Shown here one piece after another: positions 32,544-41,795 of a stretch of DNA of 64,000 nucleotides. A program made the position numbers and the translations under genes. Under the pieces are notes generated by a model that was given only the letters and a program-made list of their open reading frames with translations, ran no database searches and had not been told where the DNA came from. How positions within the stretch are numbered: the stretch's first letter is position 1; the number at the start of each line of letters is the position of its first letter. The stretch comes from JACVRW01 sp963751835 (GTDB lineage: Bacteria; Actinomycetota; Thermoleophilia; Solirubrobacterales; Thermoleophilaceae). The stretch spans positions 62,001-126,000 of the forward strand of contig CAVVWD010000023.1 of the NCBI GenBank assembly GCA_963751835.1, read 5' to 3'.

Positions 32544-33512
32544 TCAGTCGTAGAAGTTCCGCACCCAGCGGTGGCCTCTGAGCTTCTCGACCTGCTGGGC
32601 CGGCAGGCGCTGACCGTCGCCGATCCTCATGTTGCGCTCCACGTTGCGGACGCTGCGCATGCCGGGGATGACGGTGGATACGGCGGGCTCGGAGAGAACG
32701 AAGCGCAGGGCGGTTTCCGGCAGCTGGTCGGTCGAGATGCCGAGGTCCGCGCAGATCGCCTCCACGCGCTCCTGCACCTCACGCTTGCGGTCGCCGGCGA
32801 AGTAGACGTTGCGGAAGTCGCCGTCGGGGAAGGTCGTCTCGGGCGTGATCGTGCCCGTCAGCCCGCCCTCATCGAGCGCCACGCGCACGATCACCCCGAC
32901 GCCGAGCTCGGCGCACGCCGGTAGGAGCTCATCCGCCGGAGATTGGTCGAAGACGTTGTAGATCACCTGCACGCTGTCGACCGCCCCGCTCGCCACCGCC
33001 CGCAGGGCGGTCTCCGGCTCGTGGTCGTTGATCGACACGCCGAAGAAGCGGATCTTGCCCTCGACCCTCAGCTCCTCGACGGTCTCGAGCCAGTCGCCCT
33101 CGCCGAGCCACTCGTCGCGCCAGACGTGCAGCTGCTGGACATCGAGCGCCTCCGCGCGCAGGTTGTCGAGGCTGCGCTCGGTGAAGCGGCGGATGTGCTC
33201 GCCGGGGAAGACCTCCTCGACCCTGCTGCCCTCGGCAGCGGGCCAGACCTGGTTCTTCGGCGGCACCTTCGTGGCCACGTAGACGCGCTCGGGGCGCTCA
33301 CGGAGGACCTGGCCGACGAGCCGCTCGCTGTGACCGTGGCCGTATGCGGCCGCGGTGTCGATGAAGTTGAGCCCGAGGTCGATCGCGCGGTGGAGCGCGC
33401 GGACCGACTCGTCGTCCTCCGCACCCTCCCACGCGGAGCCGCCGATCCCCCAGGCGCCGTAGCCAACCTCGGAGATCTCGATACCGGTGCGTCCGAGCTT
33501 GCGCAGCTGCAC
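32544..33512 (-). CDS. Aldo/keto reductase
   Basis: The product has 322 residues, a TIM-barrel NADPH oxidoreductase. It starts MQLRKLGRTGIEISEVGYGAWGIGG. The catalytic tetrad is visible: D in NFIDTAAAYGHGHSE with Y in AYG, K in YVATKVPP, and H in QQLHVWRDEW. The cofactor region near the C-terminus is VSTVIPGMRSVRNVERN. This is the general aldo/keto reductase branch that often acts on sugars or reactive aldehydes. It is divergent from the DHA2 transporter, with only 44 bases between starts. Confidence 0.9.
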   Translation of the reverse strand: MQLRKLGRTGIEISEVGYGAWGIGGSAWEGAEDDESVRALHRAIDLGLNFIDTAAAYGHGHSERLVGQVLRERPERVYVATKVPPKNQVWPAAEGSRVEEVFPGEHIRRFTERSLDNLRAEALDVQQLHVWRDEWLGEGDWLETVEELRVEGKIRFFGVSINDHEPETALRAVASGAVDSVQVIYNVFDQSPADELLPACAELGVGVIVRVALDEGGLTGTITPETTFPDGDFRNVYFAGDRKREVQERVEAICADLGISTDQLPETALRFVLSEPAVSTVIPGMRSVRNVERNMRIGDGQRLPAQQVEKLRGHRWVRNFYD

Positions 33513-33556
33513 GGGCGCGAACCGTACTTGCTCAGGCGCGGTACCTTGCTCCCGAG

Positions 33557-35125
33557 ATGGGCGGCCTCGACCGTGGCACCCTGCTGGCCCTCGTTGCGGT
33601 GGCGCTTGCGGTGTTCGTGGTCGCCAACGACTTCACCTCGCTCAGCGTCGCCCTTCCGGCCATCGAGAAGGAGTTCGACTCGGATGTCAGCACCGTCCAG
33701 TGGGTGATCAACGCCTATGCGGTCGTGTTCTCCGTGACGATCGTGACCGGCGGGCGGCTCGCGGACATGTTCGGCCGGCGCCGGCTCTTCTTCGTAGGGG
33801 CCGCGGTCTTCGCGTTCTTCTCGGCCCTCGGCGGCGCCGCCCAGGGGGACTGGTGGCTGATCGGCTGCCGCGCCCTGATGGGGATCGGCGGAGCGATCAT
33901 GTGGCCGGCCGTAGTCGGCATGGCCTACGACGTGCTCCCCGACGACAAGGCGGGGCTCGCCGGCGGCCTGATCATCGGTGTGGCCGGCTTTGGCAACTCC
34001 GCCGGGCCATTGCTCGGCGGCGTCCTGACGGATGCACTCAGCTGGCGCTGGATCCTTTTCATCAACCTTCCGATCGCAGCGATCGCCTGTTTCGCGGCCT
34101 GGCGGGCTATCCCCGCGGAAGGCGGGACCGGGCGGGAGCGCATCGACTACCCGGGCATCGCGACGATCAGCATCGGGCTCATCGCATTGCTGGTGGCGCT
34201 CGACCAGGTCACGGCTTGGGGCTGGGGCGACCCCCGCAGCCTCGCCCTGCTCGCGGTCTCTGCGCTGACCCTCGCCGCCTTCGTGGTACTCGAGCGGCGC
34301 GCCGGGTCCTGGGCGCTGATCCCGCGCGACGTCATGGGCAACGTAGGCTTCCGCGCCGCGTGCCTGGCCACGGCACTGACGTCGGGCGTGTTCTTCGCCT
34401 CGCTCCTGTTCCTGCCTCAGTTTCTCCAGAAGATCCTCGGCTGGACCCCGCTCGAAGCCGGTGCCGGACTGCTGCCGCTGATGGCGGTCTTCGCGGTCAC
34501 CTCGTTCGTCGCGGGAGGCCTCTACGCGCGGCTCGGCGCGAAGCTGATCGTCTGCGCAGGGGCCGGCTGTCTCACGCTCGGCGCGTTCCTCATCTCGCTG
34601 GTGGAGCGCGACTCCGGGTTCGGCTCGCTCGTTCCCGGCATGGTCGTGACGGGGATCGGCGTCGGGCTCTTCTACTCGTCGATCACCACGGCGGGCGTCA
34701 CGGCCATCGATCCAGCCCGGGCGAGCCTGGCCGGGGGCATCGTTTTCATGTCCCAGATTGCGGGCGGGTCGCTGGGCCTGGGACTCACCACGAGCGTGTT
34801 CGTCACGGCCTCCGAGGACAGGCTGCAGAAGGACCTGGCCGGCTCGCGGCTCGGCGCGAACGAGGTCGACACGCTGCACGGCGCCCTGGCGGGCACCGAG
34901 TCCGCCGCCCAGATCCTGGCCCGCTTCTCGAGCCGCACCGCCGACCGGATCCTCGAGATGATCCGCGACGCCTTCGCGGCCGGCATGCAGTGGGCGTTCC
35001 GGCTGGTGGCGCTGCTGGCCCTCCTCGGCCTGCTGGTCTCGCTCCTGTGGGTCGGCGGCTCGCTCCTGCGGCCACGCCGGGCCGGGGCCGCGGAGCCGGA
35101 GCGGGACGCGGGCGCAGTCGGCTGA
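33557..35125 (+). CDS. DHA2-family (EmrB/QacA-type) MFS efflux transporter
   Basis: The 522 residues and about fourteen hydrophobic helices fit the drug:proton antiporter-2 group. Marker segments are NDFTSLSVALPAIEKEFDSDVSTVQWVINAYAV (helix 1 with the following motif), GGRLADMFGRRRLFFVG (motif A), RALMGIGGAIMWPAVVG and FGNSAGPLLGGVLTDALSWRWILFINLPI (motif C region). It likely exports hydrophobic cations or metabolites. A charged insert near 430-470 (SEDRLQKDLAGSRLGANEVDTL) lies in the last loop. No TetR regulator is adjacent. Confidence 0.92.
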   Translation: MGGLDRGTLLALVAVALAVFVVANDFTSLSVALPAIEKEFDSDVSTVQWVINAYAVVFSVTIVTGGRLADMFGRRRLFFVGAAVFAFFSALGGAAQGDWWLIGCRALMGIGGAIMWPAVVGMAYDVLPDDKAGLAGGLIIGVAGFGNSAGPLLGGVLTDALSWRWILFINLPIAAIACFAAWRAIPAEGGTGRERIDYPGIATISIGLIALLVALDQVTAWGWGDPRSLALLAVSALTLAAFVVLERRAGSWALIPRDVMGNVGFRAACLATALTSGVFFASLLFLPQFLQKILGWTPLEAGAGLLPLMAVFAVTSFVAGGLYARLGAKLIVCAGAGCLTLGAFLISLVERDSGFGSLVPGMVVTGIGVGLFYSSITTAGVTAIDPARASLAGGIVFMSQIAGGSLGLGLTTSVFVTASEDRLQKDLAGSRLGANEVDTLHGALAGTESAAQILARFSSRTADRILEMIRDAFAAGMQWAFRLVALLALLGLLVSLLWVGGSLLRPRRAGAAEPERDAGAVG

Positions 35126-35130
35126 GGGTC

Positions 35131-36567
35131 TCAGCCGCCCTGGTGCAGGGCGAGGGTCGCCTCGCGGGCCGCGCGGATGCGCGCCAGCGTCTCGGTGTCC
35201 TCCTCCGTGGGCGGCTCGATCTCTGTGCCCTCGCTCGTGCCCCAGCGCCGCGCCACCTCCTCCGGCCGCTCGCCCGAGAGGCAGGCCGCGGCCTGGGCGG
35301 CGGCGCCGAGCGCTCCGAGCTCGTCGGCGTCGGGCACCTGCACACGGCGGCCCGAGAGCCGCGCCACCGTTCGCTGCCACACGGTGCCGCGGGCCCCGCC
35401 CCCGATGAGGATGAGCGGCGCCTCCGGGTCGAGGCCGGAGCCGAGGCCCGCGAGCAGCTCGAGCGCCTCGATCAAAGAGGCGGCGGCGCCCTCGTACGCG
35501 GCCAGCAGGATCTCTTCGCGCGTGGTCGCGTGGCGCAGGCCCGCGATCATCCCGGCGGCATGCGGCAGGTTCGGGGTGCGCTCGCCGTCGAGGTAGGGGA
35601 GCACCACCACGCTCGTGCTCTCGGCGGCGGCCTCGCGATCGATACCCAGCCACCCGGCCACCCGGTCGACGGCGAGCGTCGCGTTGAGCGTGGCGGCGAG
35701 CGGGAGGAAGCGGCCGCTGGCGTCGGCGAAGCCCGCGACGGTTCCGCTCGGGTCGACCGTGCGCTTCTCCATCACCGCGTACGCGGTTCCAGACGTCCCG
35801 AGGCTCACCACGGGTTGGCCCGGCGCGGCGCCGAGGCCGAGCGCAGCGCCCATGTTGTCGCCTGTTCCCGGCCCGACGAGCGCGCCGGCGCGGAGGCCGA
35901 GTGCCCCGGCCGCGGCCGCGCTCACCTCGCCCGCGGCCTCATCCGGGCCGAGGACGTCCGGCAGCAGCGCCGGGTCCAGCCCGATCAAGCCGAGGACCTC
36001 GTCCGAGTAGCGCTCGTCGCGCGTCGACCACCAGGCCGTGCCGGAGGCGTCCCCGCGGTCTGTGGCCGCGCGGCCGGAGAGCCTCTCGATGAGGAAGTCA
36101 TGCGGCAGCCGGACGGCGCGCGCGGCGGCGGCCGCCTCCGGCTCGTTGGCCCGCAGCCACGCCCAACGCGTGGCGGTGAACGAGGGCACGGGCACGAGCC
36201 CGATCCGCTCGGCCCACTCGGCCGGCCCTCCGAGCGCCGCGGTCAGGGCGGCGGCCTCGGGCGCCGAGCGCGTGTCGTTCCAGAGGATCGCCGGGCGCAG
36301 CGGGCGCCCGCCGGCGCCGGTCACCACGAGGCCGTGCTGCTGGCCCGCCACCGAGATCGCCTGGAGCTCGGCCGCCCTGCCGCTCTGAGCGAGCGCCGCC
36401 CGCAGGGCGTTCCACCAGATCTCCGGATCGGTCTCGCGGGCGCCGCCGCTGCCGGTGACCTCGTGGGCGGCCCGGCCGGTCGCCTCCACCGATCCGGTAT
36501 CGGGCTCGACCACGAGAACCTTGGTGCCCTGCGTCGAGCAGTCGACGCCCGCGACGAGTGGACTCAT
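35131..36567 (-). CDS. xylB: Xylulokinase
   Basis: This is a 478-residue FGGY-family sugar kinase. The phosphate-1 motif VAGVDCSTQGTKVLVVEPDTG begins the protein. SVAGQQHGLVV and LWNDTRSAPEAA are the substrate segments typical of xylulokinases, GTSGTAYAV is the phosphate-2 loop, and LILIGGGARGTVWQRTVARL the adenosine site. It phosphorylates D-xylulose to feed the pentose phosphate pathway. It is divergent from xylA; the 92-base gap should hold both promoters and the repressor site. Confidence 0.93.
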   Translation of the reverse strand: MSPLVAGVDCSTQGTKVLVVEPDTGSVEATGRAAHEVTGSGGARETDPEIWWNALRAALAQSGRAAELQAISVAGQQHGLVVTGAGGRPLRPAILWNDTRSAPEAAALTAALGGPAEWAERIGLVPVPSFTATRWAWLRANEPEAAAAARAVRLPHDFLIERLSGRAATDRGDASGTAWWSTRDERYSDEVLGLIGLDPALLPDVLGPDEAAGEVSAAAAGALGLRAGALVGPGTGDNMGAALGLGAAPGQPVVSLGTSGTAYAVMEKRTVDPSGTVAGFADASGRFLPLAATLNATLAVDRVAGWLGIDREAAAESTSVVVLPYLDGERTPNLPHAAGMIAGLRHATTREEILLAAYEGAAASLIEALELLAGLGSGLDPEAPLILIGGGARGTVWQRTVARLSGRRVQVPDADELGALGAAAQAAACLSGERPEEVARRWGTSEGTEIEPPTEEDTETLARIRAAREATLALHQGG

Positions 36568-36609
36568 CCGTGCGCAATCCGTTGACCGGCGGACAAGGCG
36601 AGCCTCAGT

Positions 36610-36643
36610 TTGTTGCGGTCATGGACTAATTGCAACCGATACT
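36610..36643. promoter_or_regulatory. Candidate xyl control region between xylB and xylA
   Basis: GTTGC (36612-36616) and GCAAC (36632-36636) form an inverted repeat with 15 bases between. TTGCGG (36614-36619) with GATACT (36638-36643), 18 bases apart, could serve as -35 and -10 for xylA. A ROK repressor bound here would block both divergent genes. The match is modest and by eye. Confidence 0.4.
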
Positions 36644-36659
36644 GGGGAGACAGGTGTAG

Positions 36660-37853
36660 GTGGCAACGTATACGCAAGCCGGCGCGGCCGCGCCCGATCT
36701 GACGCCGCGTCCAGAGCACAAGTTCACGTTCGGGCTCTGGACCGTCGGCCACAAGGGCAACGACCCGTTCGGGGAGCCCACCCGGCCGGGGCTCGACCCG
36801 TCGGAGACCGTCCGCCGTCTTGCCGACCTCGGCGCCTACGGAGTCTGCTTCCACGACAACGACCTGATCCCGCTCGGGACCGAGCCGAGCGAGCGCGACC
36901 GCATCCTCGCCGGCTTCCGACAGGCCCTCGAGGAGACCGGCATGAAGGTCTCGATGGCCACCACCAACCTCTTTAGCGACCCGGTATTCAAGGACGGCGC
37001 GTTCACCTCCAACGATCGCGACGTGCGCCGCTACGCCCTGCAGAAGACGCTGCGCGGAATCGAGCTGGGCGCCGAGCTCGGCGCACCGACCTACGTCTTC
37101 TGGGGCGGGCGGGAGGGTGTCGAGGCCGATGCCGCCAAGCCGGCGCGCGACGCGCTGGACCGCTACCGCGAGGCCCTCGACTTCTGTTGCGACTACGTGC
37201 TCGACCGCGGCTACGACATGCGCTTCGCGATCGAGCCGAAGCCGAACGAGCCGCGCGGCGACAGCTTCCTGCCTACGGTCGGGCACGCGCTCGCGTTCAT
37301 CGAGCGGCTCGGTCACCCCGCGATGGTCGGCGTGAACCCCGAGGTCGCGCACGAGACGATGGCGGGACTCAGCTTCCTGCACGGCGTCGCCCAGGCGCTG
37401 TGGGCGGACAAGCTCTTCCACATCGATCTGAACGCCCAGCGCATCGGCCGCTACGACCAGGACTTCCGCTTCGGCGCCGTGAGCGTGAAGGACGGCCTCT
37501 TCCTCGTCAAGCTCCTGGAGGACTCGGGCTATGACGGAGTCCGCCACTTCGACGCTCGGCCGCTGCGGCTCGAGTCGGAGGAGGGGATCTGGGACTTCGC
37601 CTCCGGCTGCATGCGCACCTATCTCGCGCTGCGCGCCAAGGCGGCGAGCATGAACGAGAACGGCGAGATCCAGGCCGCGCTGGAGGCTGCGAAGGTGCCC
37701 GAGCTGGCCCTGGACACGATCGGCCCCTACTCCCCAGAGGCAGCCGACGCACTGCTGGCCGAGACGCACGACCTCGAGGCTCTGCGCGGGCGCGAGTGCT
37801 TCAACGAGCGGCTCGACCAGCTTGTCGTCGATCTTCTGCTTGGACTTCGATGA
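36660..37853 (+). CDS. xylA: Xylose isomerase
   Basis: GTG at 36660, after a GGGGAG site, gives 397 residues, the length of the class I actinobacterial enzyme. Active-site segments: FGLWTVGHKGNDPFGEPTRPGLD, YGVCFHDNDLIPLG (catalytic His), YVFWGGREGVE, FAIEPKPNEPRGDSFLPTVGHALAF (metal Glu and catalytic Lys), and LFHIDLNAQRIGRYDQDFRFG (metal Asp residues). It interconverts D-xylose and D-xylulose (also glucose and fructose) with Mg or Mn. It overlaps the ROK gene start by four bases. Confidence 0.96.
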   Translation: MATYTQAGAAAPDLTPRPEHKFTFGLWTVGHKGNDPFGEPTRPGLDPSETVRRLADLGAYGVCFHDNDLIPLGTEPSERDRILAGFRQALEETGMKVSMATTNLFSDPVFKDGAFTSNDRDVRRYALQKTLRGIELGAELGAPTYVFWGGREGVEADAAKPARDALDRYREALDFCCDYVLDRGYDMRFAIEPKPNEPRGDSFLPTVGHALAFIERLGHPAMVGVNPEVAHETMAGLSFLHGVAQALWADKLFHIDLNAQRIGRYDQDFRFGAVSVKDGLFLVKLLEDSGYDGVRHFDARPLRLESEEGIWDFASGCMRTYLALRAKAASMNENGEIQAALEAAKVPELALDTIGPYSPEAADALLAETHDLEALRGRECFNERLDQLVVDLLLGLR

Positions 37854-39070
37854 GACCACTCGACCCGAGCGACGTCCGCCGCCACAACCTCAGCCTCGTG
37901 CTGCACGAGGTGGCCCAGCGGGGCCCGCGTTCGCGCGCCACCCTGGCGCTCGAGACCGGGCTCAACAAGAGCACCGTCTCGAGCCTCGTGGCCGAGCTCG
38001 CCGAGCTCGGGCTCGTGCGCGAGTCGGGCGAGGAGGAGCGTCCCGGCGCGGTGGGGCGGCCGGCCCAGAACGTGGAGCTCGACCCGGACGGCCCGTTCGT
38101 GCTCGGTCTCGAGATCAACGTCGACTACCTGGCCGTGTGGGCTGCCGACCTTGCCGGCACCGTCAGGCACCGCGCGTTCGTCGAAAGCGAGAACCGCCAG
38201 CGGCCCGAGCGGGTCATCTCGTGGCTGGAGCTGCTCGCGCGCGAGGCGCTCGAGCAACCGTTCGCCGCAGGGCGCCGCCCGGTCGCGGCCACGCTCGCGG
38301 TGCCGGGGATCGTCGATGACGGCGGGGTGCTCGTGGTGGCGCCGAACCTGCACTGGGAGGACGTGCCGGTCGCGCAGATGCTCAGCGACGATCTCGGCCC
38401 GGTGAGCGTCGAGAACGAGGCCAACCTGGGCGCGCTCGCCGAGCTCACCGAGGGGGCCGCGAGCGGGCTGAGCGACTTCGTCTACATCTCGGGCGAGATC
38501 GGGATCGGCGCGGGGATCGTGATCGGCGGCGAGCTGTTCCGCGGCGCCAGCGGCTTCGGCGGCGAGATCGGGCACCTCACGATCGATGCCTACGGGCCGC
38601 CCTGCGCGTGCGGCTCGCGGGGCTGCCTCGAGCGGCTGGCGGGGCAGGACGCGCTGCTGCGCCTCGCGGGCTGGGACGCGCGCGTGCAACGCCCGGGATC
38701 GCGGCCGGAGTGGCCCGGGGCGATGCTCGCCGAGTCCGCGCTCGAGGGCCACGCGAAGACGCTCGAGGCGCTCAGCCAGGTGGGGCACACGCTCGGGATC
38801 GCCGCAGCGGCGGCCGTCAACCTCTTGAACCCGCAGGCGCTGCTCCTCGGCGGCTACTTCGCGCCGCTGACGGAGTGGCTGCGCGAGCCGATCGAGGCCG
38901 AGCTCCACAACCGCCTGCTGGCCGGTGACGGCTCGGGCTGCAGGGTGCTGGCGGCCCGGCTCGGCGGCGAGGCCGCCGTGAGGGGGGCCGTGGCGCTGTC
39001 GCGGCGCCTGGCGCTCGAGGATCCGGTCGCGCTCGACCGGGCGTCGCTCCCCGCCGGCGTTCCCGCCTGA
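37850..39070 (+). CDS. xylR: ROK-family transcriptional repressor (XylR-type)
   Basis: ATG at 37850 overlaps the xylA stop (ATGA) and gives 406 residues. The winged helix (RRHNLSLVLHEVAQRGPRSRATLALETGLNKSTVSSLVAELAELGLVRE) precedes a ROK sugar-kinase fold with VENEANLGALAELTEGAASGLSDFVYISGEIGIGAGIVIGGELFRG and the zinc knuckle GPPCACGSRGCLERL. Such proteins bind xylose or xylulose and release DNA. Being in the xylA transcript implies feedback. The gene symbol rests on context, not on a specific residue. Confidence 0.9.
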   Translation: MRPLDPSDVRRHNLSLVLHEVAQRGPRSRATLALETGLNKSTVSSLVAELAELGLVRESGEEERPGAVGRPAQNVELDPDGPFVLGLEINVDYLAVWAADLAGTVRHRAFVESENRQRPERVISWLELLAREALEQPFAAGRRPVAATLAVPGIVDDGGVLVVAPNLHWEDVPVAQMLSDDLGPVSVENEANLGALAELTEGAASGLSDFVYISGEIGIGAGIVIGGELFRGASGFGGEIGHLTIDAYGPPCACGSRGCLERLAGQDALLRLAGWDARVQRPGSRPEWPGAMLAESALEGHAKTLEALSQVGHTLGIAAAAAVNLLNPQALLLGGYFAPLTEWLREPIEAELHNRLLAGDGSGCRVLAARLGGEAAVRGAVALSRRLALEDPVALDRASLPAGVPA

Positions 39071-39075
39071 GCTCC

Positions 39076-39540
39076 GTGCCGAGGCGCAGCGCCGGGATTC
39101 TTCTCTACCGGCTCACGGGCGACGCACCCGAGGTCCTCCTCGTCCACCCCGGCGGGCCGTTCTGGGCGCGCAAGGACCTGGGTGTCTGGTCGATCCCGAA
39201 GGGCGAGTACGAGGAGGGCGAGGATCCGCTCGCCTGCGCGTTGCGCGAGTTCGAGGAGGAGACCGGCACCGCGCTCCCGACGTCCCGGCTGGTCGACCTG
39301 GGCGAGGTGAGACAGAAGAGCGGGAAGCTCGTGACCGCCTGGGCGGCCGCGGGCGACCTCGACGCCGACGCCGTCCGGAGCAACACCTTCACGATGGAGT
39401 GGCCGCCGCGCTCCGGCCGCACCGCCGAGTTCCCCGAGATCGACCGGGCGGAGTGGTTCGGCGTGGACGCCGCGCGCGAGAAGCTGAACCCGGCCCAGGC
39501 GGAGTTTCTGGACCGCCTCGTGGAGCGCCTCGGCGAGTAG
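39076..39540 (+). CDS. NUDIX hydrolase
   Basis: GTG at 39076 gives 154 residues. The NUDIX box is complete: GEYEEGEDPLACALREFEEETG, with REFEEE as the metal-binding core. The front (RRSAGILLYRLTGDAPEVLLVHPGGPFW) and WSIPKGEY are typical of the bis-phosphate or house-cleaning group related to diadenosine-polyphosphate hydrolases. Target nucleotide unknown. It lies 5 bases after the ROK gene, probably riding on the xyl transcript. Confidence 0.9.
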   Translation: MPRRSAGILLYRLTGDAPEVLLVHPGGPFWARKDLGVWSIPKGEYEEGEDPLACALREFEEETGTALPTSRLVDLGEVRQKSGKLVTAWAAAGDLDADAVRSNTFTMEWPPRSGRTAEFPEIDRAEWFGVDAAREKLNPAQAEFLDRLVERLGE

Positions 39541-39557
39541 CGGCGCCGTTCCCGCGG

Positions 39558-40697
39558 TCAGTCCCGGTAGCTGACCTTCTCGCGCCGGCCGCTCTCCGCG
39601 GAGCGCAGCACCGCGTCGCACACCTCGGCGCAGCGGTAGCCGTCTTCGAAGGTTGCCCCATGGGGCGCTACGTCGCCGTCGTCGCGGATCGCGCTCAGCA
39701 GGTGGTGGAGCTCGTGCACGAAGGTGTGCTCCCAGCCGATGATGTGGCCACGCGGCCACCACCACTCCCAGAAGGGATGGTCGGCCTCGCTCACGAGCAC
39801 GCTGCGAAAGCCCTGCGCCGAGGCGCCGGGCTCGGAGCCCGTGAGGTACACGTCGAGCTCGTTCAGCCGCTCGAGGTTGAAGGCGATCGATCCCTTGGAG
39901 CCGTTGATCTCGAAGGCCAGCCCGTTCCTGCGGCCGGGGCAGAAGCGCGAGGCCTCGAGGGTGCCGAGCGCGCCGCCCGAGAACTCGACCGCCGCCTCGA
40001 TGGCGTCGTCGACGTCGACCTTCATGCCCTCGCGCGACTCGATGAACGTCCTGGTCAGAGCCGACACCGTCGTGACCTCCTGTGCGAGCAGGTAGCGGGC
40101 AAGGTCGATCACGTGGGCGCCGAGGTCGCCCAGCGCCCCCGATCCTGCCGCTTCCTTGGACATTCGCCAGACGATCGGCGAGTCGGGGTCGACGGCCCAC
40201 TCCTGCAGGTAGCGCCCACGGAAGTGGAAGATCTCGCCGAGCTCGCCCGCCTCGATCATTTGGCGCGCGAGCCGGACGGCCGGCACGAAGCGGTAGTTGA
40301 AGGCGCACATGTGCTTGACGCCGGCGGCGTCGACCCGCTGCCAGGCCTCATGGGACTCGTTCGCGTCGCGCCCCAGGGGCTTCTCGCAGATGACGTGCTT
40401 GCCGGCCTCCGCCGCGGCGATCGACGGCTCGGTGTGGAGATTGTTCGGCCCCGAATTGTCGAACAGCGCGATGCGCTCGTCCTGGACGAGCTCACGCCAA
40501 TCGGTGACGTAGCCCTCGAAGCCGTAGCGCCGCGCCGCCTCGGCCACCGCCTCCTCGTTGCGTCCCGCGATCGCCACCAGCCGCGGCAGGTAGGGCGGAG
40601 GCCAGGTCATGTAGGAGAGCGTCTTGTATGCGTTCGAGTGGGCCTTGCCCATGAACGCGTAGCCGAGCATCCCGACGCCGATCGTCTCCTCCGCCAT
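39558..40697 (-). CDS. Gfo/Idh/MocA-family NAD(P)-dependent sugar dehydrogenase
   Basis: The product has 379 residues. The Rossmann motif reads EETIGVGMLGYAFMGKAHSNAYK, followed by the family signature HVICEKPLGRDANESHEAWQRVDAAGVKHMCAFNYRFVPAVRLARQ, where the Lys of EKPLG and the downstream segment form the active site. DPDSPIVWRMSKEAAGSGALGDLGAHVIDLARY contains the conserved GDLG-H. It oxidises a sugar, inositol or amino-sugar hydroxyl. It is co-transcribed after the TIM-barrel isomerase gene with a 2-base gap. Confidence 0.92.
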   Translation of the reverse strand: MAEETIGVGMLGYAFMGKAHSNAYKTLSYMTWPPPYLPRLVAIAGRNEEAVAEAARRYGFEGYVTDWRELVQDERIALFDNSGPNNLHTEPSIAAAEAGKHVICEKPLGRDANESHEAWQRVDAAGVKHMCAFNYRFVPAVRLARQMIEAGELGEIFHFRGRYLQEWAVDPDSPIVWRMSKEAAGSGALGDLGAHVIDLARYLLAQEVTTVSALTRTFIESREGMKVDVDDAIEAAVEFSGGALGTLEASRFCPGRRNGLAFEINGSKGSIAFNLERLNELDVYLTGSEPGASAQGFRSVLVSEADHPFWEWWWPRGHIIGWEHTFVHELHHLLSAIRDDGDVAPHGATFEDGYRCAEVCDAVLRSAESGRREKVSYRD

Positions 40698-40699
40698 GG

Positions 40700-41746
40700 T
40701 CAGCCCTCCTGCCTGGCGGAAGCACCCGGCTCGGCCGGGTGCGCACCGACCGTCTCACTAAAAGCCGCGTCGAACGCCACGGCCGACGGTGCGAAGTCCG
40801 TGCGCCGAACGAAGGCGAGCGCGTCGCGGGCGCCCCAGTCCCGGTCCATGCCGGAGTCCTCCCACTCGATCGACAGCGGCCCGCCGTAGCCGATCCGGTT
40901 GAGCTGGCGGAAGAGGTCCTCGAAGTCGACGTCGCCGTGCCCCGGCGACACGAAGGTCCAGCCGCGCTCCGGCTCGCCGAAGTCCACGTGCGAGCCGAGA
41001 ATCGAGCGCCGCCCGTCGAGGCGCTTCCTCGAGTCCTTCACGTGGACGTGGTAGATCCGGTCGGCGAACTCCTCGACGAAGGCGCCCGAGTCGAGGAACT
41101 GATGGGCGAAGTGGGAGGGGTCGAAGTTGATCCCGAATCCCTCGCGTCGCCCGATCGCGTCGAGCGCGCGGTGCGTGGTGGGGAAGTCGTAGGCGATCTC
41201 GGTCGGATGCACCTCGAGCGCAAAGCGCACGCCCTCGGCGTCGAACACGTCGATGATCGGGCTCCAGCGCTCGGCGAACTCCTCGTAGCCGCGCGCCACC
41301 TCGTCCCAGTTGTTGGGCGGGAACGAGTAGAGCATGTGCCAGACCGGTGAGCCGGTGAAGCCCGTGACCACCTGTACCCCGAGCCGGGCGGCGGCGCGAG
41401 CGGTGTCCTTCATCCTCTCGGCCGCGCGCCCGCGCACTCCCTCGGGGTCGCCGTCGCCCCACACGTCCGCGGGCAGGATGCTCTGGTGGCGTGAGTCGAT
41501 CCGATCGCAAACCGCCTGCCCGACAAGATGCGCCCCGATCGCCCAGCAGTCGAGCCCGTGGCGCTCGAGCAGCCCCCGCTTGGAACCGCAGTAGGCCTCG
41601 TCGCGCAGGGCCTCGTCGACCTCGAAGTGGTCGCCCCAGCAGGCGAGCTCGAGGCCGTCGAAGCCCCACCCGCCGCACTTGGCGGCGAGTTCCTCGAGCG
41701 GGAGGTCGGCCCACTGGCCGGTGAACAGGGTGACTGGTCTTGCCAT
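40700..41746 (-). CDS. Sugar phosphate isomerase/epimerase-like TIM-barrel protein
   Basis: ATG at 41746 (site GAGAGGG) gives 348 residues; longer readings overlap the LysR gene. The xylose-isomerase-like AP-endonuclease-2 fold is clear: ELACWGDHFEVDEALRD, VTGFTGSPVWHMLYSFPPNNWDE, VRFALEVHPTEIAYDFPTTHRALD (metal Glu), FGINFDPSHFAHQFLDSGAF (Asp, His), IYHVHVKDSRK and LSIEWEDSGMDRD. With the dehydrogenase it probably runs a sugar or cyclitol oxidation route, as often seen beside xylose genes in soil actinobacteria. Confidence 0.9.
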   Translation of the reverse strand: MARPVTLFTGQWADLPLEELAAKCGGWGFDGLELACWGDHFEVDEALRDEAYCGSKRGLLERHGLDCWAIGAHLVGQAVCDRIDSRHQSILPADVWGDGDPEGVRGRAAERMKDTARAAARLGVQVVTGFTGSPVWHMLYSFPPNNWDEVARGYEEFAERWSPIIDVFDAEGVRFALEVHPTEIAYDFPTTHRALDAIGRREGFGINFDPSHFAHQFLDSGAFVEEFADRIYHVHVKDSRKRLDGRRSILGSHVDFGEPERGWTFVSPGHGDVDFEDLFRQLNRIGYGGPLSIEWEDSGMDRDWGARDALAFVRRTDFAPSAVAFDAAFSETVGAHPAEPGASARQEG

Positions 41747-41795
41747 GGATTCCCTCTCAGGTCGTGGGGACGGGTTGGGAAGCGTGTCAAGACGC

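Noticed and set aside
33068..36585. Very long frames (861 and 1032 codons) spanning the aldo/keto reductase, DHA2 and xylB genes
   Set aside because: They run through several genes in both directions and lack any conserved motif; the real genes in this stretch are all recognised.
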